A model generated the notes under the pieces. The model ran no database searches, was not told the origin of the DNA, and saw nothing but the letters and a program-made list of their open reading frames with translations. From a bacterium (GTDB lineage Bacteria; Patescibacteriota; Minisyncoccia; Phycocordibacterales; Phycocordibacteraceae), in assembly GCA_021817685.1 (NCBI GenBank), contig JAKAGD010000047.1, forward strand, positions 1 through 5,966: DNA of 5,966 nucleotides, read 5' to 3'. Both the position numbers and the translations under genes were made by a program. How positions within the stretch are numbered: position 1 is the first letter of the stretch; every line of letters begins with the position of its first letter. This document shows positions 1 to 4,715 of this stretch, piece by piece.

Positions 1-54
1 TTCCGATCTCATTTCTTCATCCTTTCAAGAGAACTATGAGCGAGAAATATAGTA

Positions 55-72
55 ATATGAATAGCTTCATAT
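55..72. repeat. Perfect 7-bp inverted repeat (operator-like dyad)
   Basis: ATATGAA (55-61), a 4-base spacer, then TTCATAT (66-72). The symmetry is exact and the size suits a dimeric DNA-binding regulator. It lies about 50 bases upstream of the RNase HI start and its putative -10. No T-tract follows, so it is not a terminator. Function is unproven. Confidence 0.4.
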
Positions 73-108
73 GTCAATATTTCGTGATATTTCAATCTGC
101 CGAAGGTG

Positions 109-114
109 TATAGT
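109..114 (+). promoter_or_regulatory. Putative -10 element of the RNase HI gene
   Basis: TATAGT, directly preceded by TG, lies 7 bases upstream of the ATG at 122. Transcription would then begin at about 121-122, giving an essentially leaderless mRNA. No convincing -35 is visible. The same hexamer sits at the same kind of spacing before the DUF3467-like gene at 5684. Confidence 0.4.
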
Positions 115-121
115 AGGCGGA

Positions 122-541
122 ATGAAATTCACCATCCATGCCGACGGGGGAGCGCGGGGGAATCCGGGCCCGGCGGGCGCGGGCGCCGTGGTGCGCGACG
201 AATTCGGCAGTACCGTCGCGAGCGTCTCAAAGTTCCTGGGGCATCAGACGAACAACTTCGCCGAGTATGAAGCGGTCATCCTGGCCTTTGAAGAATTGCT
301 GAAGCTCGTCCCCTCCGCCGAGCGCGAGCTCGCGGATGTGACGGTGAAAATGGACAGCGAGCTGGTGGTCAAGCAGATGAAAAAGGAATACAAGGTGCGT
401 CATCCCGTACTCAAAGAACAGCAGGCGCGGCTCGCGCAAGTGGCGGGCGCGTTCGGCACCGTCGCTTTCACGCATGTCTTCCGCGAAGAAAACTCCGACG
501 CCGACGCCCTTGCGAACGAGGCGATGGATAACAAATTCTAA
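122..541 (+). CDS. rnhA: Ribonuclease HI family protein
   Basis: This 139-residue protein is a type 1 RNase H, an enzyme that cleaves the RNA strand of RNA-DNA hybrids in the cytoplasm, for example R-loops and Okazaki primers. The four acidic catalytic residues are visible: D8 in HADGGARGNPGPAG, E48 in NNFAEYEA, D78 in KMDSELVV and D128 in NSDADALAN. The NFAEYEA and DADALAN forms, and the absence of the basic protrusion, resemble the short RNase HI paralogues of Gram-positive bacteria more than E. coli RnhA. There is no N-terminal hybrid-binding domain. The start at 122 is chosen because the family begins a few residues before the first catalytic Asp; an in-frame ATG at 71 would add 17 unrelated residues. 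GGCGG touches the start codon too closely to be a normal ribosome-binding site. Its 3' end converges on the TIR gene, 36 bp away. Confidence 0.93.
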   Translation: MKFTIHADGGARGNPGPAGAGAVVRDEFGSTVASVSKFLGHQTNNFAEYEAVILAFEELLKLVPSAERELADVTVKMDSELVVKQMKKEYKVRHPVLKEQQARLAQVAGAFGTVAFTHVFREENSDADALANEAMDNKF

Positions 542-577
542 ATCCCTAGAGAAATGCAGGGAATCGTAAGTGGAGAT

Positions 578-1573
578 TTACGGAGAAACGCGCTTGGCTA
601 GAGCGCGGATTTTTTCGGGAACTGTGGAACTTCCCATAAAAGCATTCTTGACTTGAGAATTCTCATCTGCTGCTGTGAGTAGTCTGGCGATTTGCGATGA
701 TGATAAATCAGGAACTTTTTCAAGATGACCCATGATGATGCGGGAGGTCTCCCAACTGCCTGAGTTCACAAGACTTTCAACAAGCGTCTCAGTCATCCTT
801 GGACGTGTAGCAGGGTTCTGAATTAATGCTTCTGAAATCTTTTTAGCTACCTCAGTTGCTTTCAGTCCTTTTATCTTCATCCCCTGAATCTTTGCGAGGA
901 ATCCGTAGGGAGATGAATCTGTCGTGAGAGGGATTACAAATTTCCCTCTTCCCAAAGCGTAACCGACTTCTTGGTCACACCACTTGCTTGTGCTGAACTC
1001 TGGGGTAATGATCGCAACAAGCGCATCCATTGTTCGTAGTGCGTTTTCTATTTCATTCTGCCACTCAAAGCTTGGCTCAATATCGTCATGCGCAACAAAT
1101 GCTGCGACCTGATAATGAGCGAGAGCCTCTTTTATTGCGTGGGCTCCTTCTTTAACAATAGATGAGTGACTAATAAATAGACGGAAATAGTTTGGCTCCC
1201 AAAATGAGGGCACGATCGTATCAAGGCTCTTCTCCGTTTCGCCTTCGTTCTCATCATCACTCAACAAAACTGGCGTGATTATCACCTCTGAAATTGCATT
1301 TGCCGCATCGGTGCGAGTGATGCTATTCATTCGGTCTTTTATAGCTCTTTCAAACCCCTCCCTTGATTTCTCAATTTTTGAAAAAATCTTTAGCGGAACC
1401 TCAAGCGCCAGGGTGAAGTAAGTGATTCCACCGTTCCAGTTGTCGTAGCCTGTTTCAATGAGGCTTGATTTTGCTTCCTTTAAGATCTTTGCTTCGTCTG
1501 TGCTGCCCTGGAGTACCGCCAATTCTGCGGCGGTTTTAAGCAAGCTCTCTGCCTTCTCGATAAACGATGCCAT
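578..1573 (-). CDS. TIR-domain protein, probable NADase-type defence effector
   Basis: This 331-residue protein has three parts. Residues 1-105 are a mostly helical N-terminal domain with a distinctive GYDNWNGG segment (42-49), which I do not recognise with certainty. Residues 128-250 are a TIR domain: strand A RLFISHSS (131-138), FVAHDDIEP, then SKWCDQEVGYAL, where E202 falls at the catalytic Glu of NAD-cleaving TIRs (the WCxxE position of plant and bacterial TIRs). Residues 252-331 are a second helical domain. No signal peptide or membrane segment is seen, so it should be cytosolic. Bacterial TIR proteins of this kind commonly act in anti-phage abortive infection by consuming NAD+ or making signalling nucleotides; that role is inferred here. 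The gene is AT-richer than its neighbours, suggesting horizontal acquisition, and no partner gene lies beside it. ATG at 1573 is preferred over an in-frame TTG at 1591, which overlaps a GATAAT promoter-like hexamer. Confidence 0.85.
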   Translation of the reverse strand: MASFIEKAESLLKTAAELAVLQGSTDEAKILKEAKSSLIETGYDNWNGGITYFTLALEVPLKIFSKIEKSREGFERAIKDRMNSITRTDAANAISEVIITPVLLSDDENEGETEKSLDTIVPSFWEPNYFRLFISHSSIVKEGAHAIKEALAHYQVAAFVAHDDIEPSFEWQNEIENALRTMDALVAIITPEFSTSKWCDQEVGYALGRGKFVIPLTTDSSPYGFLAKIQGMKIKGLKATEVAKKISEALIQNPATRPRMTETLVESLVNSGSWETSRIIMGHLEKVPDLSSSQIARLLTAADENSQVKNAFMGSSTVPEKIRALAKRVSP

Positions 1574-1579
1574 TGAAAG

Positions 1580-1585
1580 AGAATA
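1580..1585 (-). promoter_or_regulatory. Putative -10 element of the TIR gene
   Basis: On the minus strand TATTCT, directly preceded by TG, is followed by six bases (CTTTCA) and then the ATG at 1573, predicting a leaderless transcript. A second candidate, GATAAT (minus strand 1596-1591), lies just upstream and would give a leader of about 11 bases. Neither has a good -35, and no Shine-Dalgarno sequence is present. Confidence 0.35.
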
Positions 1586-1608
1586 CACCAATTATCCAAA
1601 AGCATCCC

Positions 1609-1628
1609 GGGCGCCTGAAGAGGCGCCC
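1609..1628. repeat. GC-rich inverted repeat between the divergent TIR and comEC genes
   Basis: GGGCGCC (1609-1615), loop TGAAGA, GGCGCCC (1622-1628): a perfect 7-bp stem. It sits in the 86-bp gap between two divergent starts, so no transcript from the flanking genes should end here. Neither side has a T-tract. It could be a shared operator, a transcript hairpin, or the scar of an old terminator left when the TIR gene was inserted. Confidence 0.45.
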
Positions 1629-1644
1629 AAGGTCTCTTGCGACT

Positions 1645-1653
1645 TGATACGAT
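1645..1653 (+). promoter_or_regulatory. Putative extended -10 promoter of comEC
   Basis: TGATACGAT fits the extended -10 form TGn-TAnnnT. Exactly six bases (GTTCGT) separate it from the ATG at 1660, so transcription should begin at or next to the start codon. No Shine-Dalgarno sequence precedes comEC, consistent with a leaderless message. Confidence 0.45.
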
Positions 1654-1659
1654 GTTCGT

Positions 1660-3144
1660 ATGCGCGCGATTTTCGCCATCGTTTCGGGATTTGCGAGCGG
1701 GGTGCTTCTCCGCTCGCTTTTTTATTTCAGTTGGGAACCGGTGGCATTTGTTTTGATACTCGCGGCGCTTCTTGGCGCCGCGGCGTTTTGGAAGCCGCGC
1801 CTTGCGTACTCGCTTGGCGCGGTTTTCTTGCTGTGCATCGCGTTCGGGATGGTGCGCTCGTCGATTGCAGACACGCCCGCGCCGGAAGCGTTTACCCGCG
1901 ACCTGCGCCACCGCGTCTCCTACGATGCGGTGGTCGTGGGCGACCCCGACATACGCGAGAAGAATCAGCGCATCGCGATTGAAGTGCAGGGTGTCGGAAT
2001 GCTCGCCGTGATGCCGCTCACCGCCGATGTGCGCGTGGGCGACCGCGTGCGCGTGTACGGCACGCTCTCCTTGCCGCAAGCGTTTGAAACGGACGGCGGC
2101 CGCACGTTCCGCTACGACAAATACCTGCAGGCGCGCAACATCCGCTTCCTCATCCAGTTCGGCACGATGTATGTGCGGGAACCGGCGCCGTGGTATTCCG
2201 TGCCCGCCGCGCTCGCACGCGTGAAGCATGCGTTTCTGGACGGACTGAACCGCGCACTGCCGATGCCGGACGCCGCGCTTGCGGGCGGCATCGTGATAGG
2301 AGGGAAGCAAGGGCTCGGCACTGCGCTCCAAGACGCGTTCACGCGCTCGGGGCTCGTGCAAATCATCGTGCTCTCCGGCTACAACGTGATGATAGTGGCG
2401 GAGTGGGTGATGGCGCTCCTCGCCATCCTCCTCATCCCGCGCCGTCTCCGCTTCTTCGCGGGCGGCGCGGCGCTCCTCCTCTTCGTCGGCATCGCCGGCA
2501 TCTCTTCCACCGCCGTGCGCGCTGCGATTATGGCGATCATCGCGCTCTTTGCGCGCGCGACCGGGCGTTCCTACGCCGCGAGTCGCGCGCTTCTCTTCGC
2601 CGTACTCCTGATGCTCATTTGGAATCCGCTCTATCTCTGCTTTGACCCCGGTTTCGGACTCTCGGTCGCGGCGACAGCGGGCATCATCTGGCTCTCGCCG
2701 ATTATTGAGGCGCGCCTTATGCGCCTGCGGCCGTTCTGGCGCAACACCATTGCAACAACCCTAGCCGCACAGATTTCTGTATTGCCGCTTCTCCTCTACA
2801 ACATCGGACTCTTCTCACTCGTGGCACTGCCGGCGAACCTGCTCGTGAACACCTTCGTCCCGCTTTCGATGGCGCTCTCCGCCGCCGCAGGCGTCGTCGG
2901 TATGACTATCGGCATGTTCGCACCGGTTGTCGCCACCGTCGCGGGATTCCCCGCGTTCATCCTGATGCGCTACTTCATATTTATCGCAGAAAAAAGCTCT
3001 GCGCTGCCGTATGCGGCATTCACGATTGAACGATTTCCGTTCCTGCTCGTACTTGCCGCTTATGCGGCGCTTATCTTCATCGCCTCGTCAAAACGCTTTT
3101 CCACGACGCTCCAGTTGAGGTTCGCCAAAAACGCGTCCACATAA
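1660..3144 (+). CDS. comEC: ComEC/Rec2-type DNA uptake channel, short form without the metallo-beta-lactamase domain
   Basis: ComEC forms the inner-membrane channel that brings single-stranded DNA into the cytoplasm during natural transformation. This copy has 494 residues. Three hydrophobic segments (about 1-22, 26-44 and 48-66) come first. A soluble DUF4131-like segment follows (about 70-172), ending in the typical FRYDKYLQARNI (150-161). The multi-span Competence domain (about 205-475) contains DAFTRSGLVQIIVLSGYNV (225-243), SSTAVRAAIMA and AAQISVLPLLLYNIGLFSL. The C-terminal metallo-beta-lactamase domain present in the Bacillus and Neisseria proteins (roughly 750 residues) is absent, and the following gene does not supply it. 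The protein ends cleanly after its last hydrophobic segment (about 459-476), so this looks like a natural short form rather than a broken gene. Its last 85 bases overlap the 3' end of the convergent superoxide dismutase gene. It starts divergently from the TIR gene. Confidence 0.92.
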   Translation: MRAIFAIVSGFASGVLLRSLFYFSWEPVAFVLILAALLGAAAFWKPRLAYSLGAVFLLCIAFGMVRSSIADTPAPEAFTRDLRHRVSYDAVVVGDPDIREKNQRIAIEVQGVGMLAVMPLTADVRVGDRVRVYGTLSLPQAFETDGGRTFRYDKYLQARNIRFLIQFGTMYVREPAPWYSVPAALARVKHAFLDGLNRALPMPDAALAGGIVIGGKQGLGTALQDAFTRSGLVQIIVLSGYNVMIVAEWVMALLAILLIPRRLRFFAGGAALLLFVGIAGISSTAVRAAIMAIIALFARATGRSYAASRALLFAVLLMLIWNPLYLCFDPGFGLSVAATAGIIWLSPIIEARLMRLRPFWRNTIATTLAAQISVLPLLLYNIGLFSLVALPANLLVNTFVPLSMALSAAAGVVGMTIGMFAPVVATVAGFPAFILMRYFIFIAEKSSALPYAAFTIERFPFLLVLAAYAALIFIASSKRFSTTLQLRFAKNAST

Positions 3145-3674
3145 TTTTTCTTCTCGGCGGGCACATAGTCCACCATAAATGCGTGCTCCCACAGATCGAG
3201 CGCAAGCAGAACCGGAAGTCCGGCGAGTACCCCTAGCTCATGATCATTTACAAACACCGTGTGAATCGTTTTCCCGCGCGGGTCATAGTACACGACCACC
3301 CAGCCGATACCGCGGCTCCCCGCGACTTCTTTAATATGCTTGATGAAGTCTTCGCCGCTTCCGTATTTCTCCGCGGCTGCCTTTGCGAGCGCCGATTCCG
3401 GCGAGCCCCCTTTCTCGCCCTCAAACTGCTCAAAGTAGTATTCGTGCATGCGCATACCGTCAAACTCAAACGCAAACCGGCGGCGCAACTCCGTAATCGC
3501 GTACTTATCGCCTTCGGTTGCTTTGTCGCCATAGGCCGCGTAGCCCTTAAGCGTTTCCATAACAAGATTCACATTTTTCACATAGCCCTCATACAAACCC
3601 AGGTGCACCTTTATTTGTTCCGCCGACAGCCCGGTGAGTGTCGGGAGATTGAATGTTTTTGCGGTGTAAGTCAT
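3060..3674 (-). CDS. Fe/Mn-family superoxide dismutase, divergent type
   Basis: This 204-residue cytosolic enzyme converts superoxide to hydrogen peroxide and oxygen. Likely metal ligands are H24 (KVHLGLYEGYV), H77 (MRMHEYYF), and D160 and H164 (ALDLWEHAFMVDY). Y31 fits the gateway tyrosine, and W125 lies in the conserved GW. H145 in NDHEL sits where Mn-type enzymes have the active-site Gln; mycobacterial Fe-SOD also has His in a DHQ context. Odd points are the spacing from H24 to Tyr, one residue shorter than the usual HHxKHHxxYV pattern with none of the extra histidines, and Ala two residues before the Asp ligand, where E. coli MnSOD has Gly and FeSOD has Thr. The metal cannot be called, so no sodA or sodB symbol is given. 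ATG at 3674 is chosen: an in-frame GTG at 3692 lies inside the upstream terminator hairpin. The NLNWSVVEKRF ending is typical of the family. Confidence 0.93.
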   Translation of the reverse strand: MTYTAKTFNLPTLTGLSAEQIKVHLGLYEGYVKNVNLVMETLKGYAAYGDKATEGDKYAITELRRRFAFEFDGMRMHEYYFEQFEGEKGGSPESALAKAAAEKYGSGEDFIKHIKEVAGSRGIGWVVVYYDPRGKTIHTVFVNDHELGVLAGLPVLLALDLWEHAFMVDYVPAEKKNYVDAFLANLNWSVVEKRFDEAMKISAA

Positions 3675-3680
3675 AGCCCT

Positions 3681-3712
3681 AAAATGTAACACACCCGCTT
3701 GCGCGGGTGTGT
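3681..3712 (-). terminator. Probable intrinsic terminator of rpmB
   Basis: A perfect 10-bp stem, ACACACCCGC paired with GCGGGTGTGT, closes on a GCAA tetraloop when read on the minus strand (3712-3689). It starts 18 bases after the rpmB stop. The tail is TACATTTT, a weak T-tract, so termination may be incomplete and could allow read-through into the superoxide dismutase gene. Confidence 0.6.
3683..3691 (-). promoter_or_regulatory. Putative extended -10 promoter of the superoxide dismutase gene
   Basis: On the minus strand TGT-TACATT is followed by eight bases and then the ATG at 3674, predicting a leader of only one or two bases. The TGT is also the last three bases of the rpmB terminator stem, so terminator and promoter overlap. 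A short AGGG lies two bases before the ATG, too close for normal ribosome binding. Confidence 0.35.
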
Positions 3713-3730
3713 ACTCGCCCGGGGAACCTA

Positions 3731-3973
3731 TTAAATCGCCTTCGCTTTCTTGAGTGCGGCGTAGGCGCCGTTCTTCTTGATAGTCTTGAGGCCCTTCATG
3801 GAGACGTCCACGATGACGGTCTTGCCGAGCTCCGCTACGTAAATGCGGCGCTTCTGGAGATTCGCCTTGCGGCGGACCTTGCCGGTGGGGTTGAACTGCG
3901 TCGCGCGGGTACGGTTAGAGTACCGCCCGCCGATCTGGGTGGTCTTTCCGGTGATTTCGCAAGCTCGTGCCAT
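3731..3973 (-). CDS. rpmB: 50S ribosomal protein L28
   Basis: This 80-residue basic protein is a component of the large ribosomal subunit. It opens with MARACEITGKTTQIGG, the signature N-terminus of L28, followed by the conserved KANLQKRRIYV (36-46), where many homologues read NLQKKRFWV, and VSMKGLKTIKKNG (57-69). Length is normal for the family, with a slightly long stretch (TRATQFNPTGKV) before the NLQK motif. No Shine-Dalgarno sequence precedes the start, which is unusual for a ribosomal protein gene; a -10-like element ends only nine bases upstream. The gene is divergent from the M50 protease gene across a 40-bp gap and is followed by a hairpin terminator and the superoxide dismutase gene on the same strand. 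It is monocistronic or weakly co-transcribed with that gene. Confidence 0.95.
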   Translation of the reverse strand: MARACEITGKTTQIGGRYSNRTRATQFNPTGKVRRKANLQKRRIYVAELGKTVIVDVSMKGLKTIKKNGAYAALKKAKAI

Positions 3974-3982
3974 AGTCGTCGC

Positions 3983-3991
3983 ATGGTAACA
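3983..3991 (-). promoter_or_regulatory. Putative extended -10 promoter of rpmB
   Basis: Minus-strand TGT-TACCAT ends nine bases before the rpmB ATG at 3973, predicting a transcript leader of about three bases. It overlaps almost completely, on the opposite strand, with the -10 element proposed for the M50 protease gene. Confidence 0.45.
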
Positions 3992-3992
3992 T
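3984..3992 (+). promoter_or_regulatory. Putative extended -10 promoter of the M50 protease gene
   Basis: TGG-TAACAT lies 21 bases before the ATG at 4014, giving an expected start of transcription near 3999 and a leader of about 15 bases. That leader contains no Shine-Dalgarno sequence. The element shares its bases with the rpmB -10 on the other strand. Confidence 0.4.
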
Positions 3993-4013
3993 TAAGCTTC
4001 CAAACCAGCAAAT

Positions 4014-4649
4014 ATGGCCACATTGCTCACGCTTATCGTCCTTATCCTTTCCGTCATCGCCCACGAGGTGGCGCACGGTTATGCCGCCAATTCGCTCGGC
4101 GACCCCACCGCCCGGCTCGCAGGACGGCTCACGCTCAACCCGCTCCCGCACATTGACCTCATGGGCTCTATCATCCTGCCCGCACTCCTCGTCTTCACGC
4201 AGTCGCCCATTATGTTCGGCTGGGCGAAGCCGGTCCCGTATAACCCGTACAATCTCCGGAACCAGCGCTGGGGCGAGACGCTCGTCGCCATCGCCGGTAG
4301 TGCGACGAACCTCCTCCTGGCCGTCATATTCGGCCTCGTCGTGCGTTACAGCACTGCGTTCGGACTTGATGCCGCCGCACTTTCGTTCGCGGCGACCATC
4401 GCCTTCATCAATCTCTTCCTCGGCCTTTTCAATCTCATCCCGTTCCCCCCGCTCGACGGATTCACTGCGCTTAGGAGCGCGCTCCCGTGGCACCTCTCCT
4501 CCGGCCTGCTCAAAATGGAGCAGCAACTCCGGAACGCCGGCGCAATGTCGCTCCTCTTGTTCCTGTTCGTCTTCTCCTACGTCTTTGCCGGGCCGTTCTT
4601 CAACCTGGTCCTTTGGATCTTTGGGCTCATCACCGGGGCAACTCCGTAG
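4014..4649 (+). CDS. Site-2 protease family protein (M50 zinc metalloprotease)
   Basis: This 211-residue integral membrane protein belongs to the small M50 group of intramembrane zinc proteases that cut substrates within the bilayer. The zinc-binding HExxH motif is HEVAH (H17, E18, H21), inside the first hydrophobic segment. The third ligand is D148 in NLIPFPPLDG (140-149). The family motifs LNPLPHIDLMGS (41-52), FGWAKPVPYNPYNLR (68-82) and AGSATNLLLA (94-103) are present. Hydrophobic segments lie at about 3-24, 50-62, 94-112, 123-144 and 177-207. There is no PDZ domain, which separates it from the RseP type, and the substrate is unknown. It is divergent from rpmB; the glycosylase gene follows with its proposed start 66 bp downstream, so read-through is possible. 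The ATG at 4014 places the HExxH at residue 17, as is usual for the family. Confidence 0.93.
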   Translation: MATLLTLIVLILSVIAHEVAHGYAANSLGDPTARLAGRLTLNPLPHIDLMGSIILPALLVFTQSPIMFGWAKPVPYNPYNLRNQRWGETLVAIAGSATNLLLAVIFGLVVRYSTAFGLDAAALSFAATIAFINLFLGLFNLIPFPPLDGFTALRSALPWHLSSGLLKMEQQLRNAGAMSLLLFLFVFSYVFAGPFFNLVLWIFGLITGATP

Positions 4650-4652
4650 GCG

Positions 4653-4681
4653 CCTAGCGGCAAACACGCGCTTCTGCTAGG
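4653..4681. repeat. Short inverted repeat between the M50 and glycosylase genes
   Basis: CCTAGC (4653-4658) and GCTAGG (4676-4681) form a 6-bp inverted repeat with a 17-base spacer, starting three bases after the M50 stop. There is no T-tract, so it is at best a weak hairpin, or an operator next to the glycosylase promoter. Confidence 0.25.
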
Positions 4682-4683
4682 GT

Positions 4684-4692
4684 TGGGACAAT
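4684..4692 (+). promoter_or_regulatory. Possible extended -10 promoter of the glycosylase gene
   Basis: TGG-GACAAT matches an extended -10 at several positions and would start transcription near 4699, just before the Shine-Dalgarno sequence. The match is weak and the gene could instead be read from the M50 promoter. Confidence 0.2.
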
Positions 4693-4702
4693 TCCATACT
4701 AG

Positions 4703-4709
4703 AAGGAGG
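4703..4709 (+). promoter_or_regulatory. Strong Shine-Dalgarno sequence of the glycosylase gene
   Basis: AAGGAGG lies six bases before a TTG at 4716. This decides the start: the in-frame TTG at 4683 has no such signal and lies upstream of it. It is the only strong ribosome-binding site in front of a complete gene in this window. Confidence 0.75.
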
Positions 4710-4715
4710 CGGTCT

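Larger units (their letters stand above)
1..121. other. AT-rich leader region upstream of RNase HI
   Basis: No gene is supported here. The region is much more AT-rich than the GC-rich coding sequence that follows. Bases 1-9 (TTCCGATCT) match the last nine bases of the standard Illumina TruSeq adapter, so the left edge may be a contig end with leftover adapter. The region also holds a perfect dyad (55-72), two direct copies of ATATTTC (77-83 and 87-93, ten bases apart) and an inverted copy, GAAATAT, at 44-50. These could be regulatory, or simply a product of AT-rich sequence. Confidence 0.5.

Noticed and set aside
71..121. ATG at 71 as the start of RNase HI
   Set aside because: It would add 17 residues unlike the family, and the ATG lies inside the 55-72 dyad. 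The ATG at 122 gives the normal N-terminus.
543..582. Possible terminator between the convergent RNase HI and TIR genes
   Set aside because: TCCCT/AGGGA (543-562) and CGTAA/TTACG (565-582) are only 5-bp stems with large loops and no T-tract, too weak to call.
1480..2361. Long open frame (293 codons) on the minus strand across the start of comEC and the TIR gene
   Set aside because: It is antisense to the well-supported comEC in GC-rich sequence, is full of Arg and His, shows no family motif, and overlaps the start of the TIR gene.
3675..3692. GTG at 3692 as the start of the superoxide dismutase
   Set aside because: The codon lies inside the rpmB terminator stem; the ATG at 3674 gives the normal family N-terminus.
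3915..4667. Open frame of 250 codons on the minus strand over the M50 gene
   Set aside because: Its low-complexity Glu/Arg/Asp-rich translation is the usual shadow of a GC-rich membrane protein gene on the other strand.
4683..4715. TTG at 4683 as the start of the glycosylase
   Set aside because: It lies upstream of the strong AAGGAGG, which is correctly spaced for the TTG at 4716.
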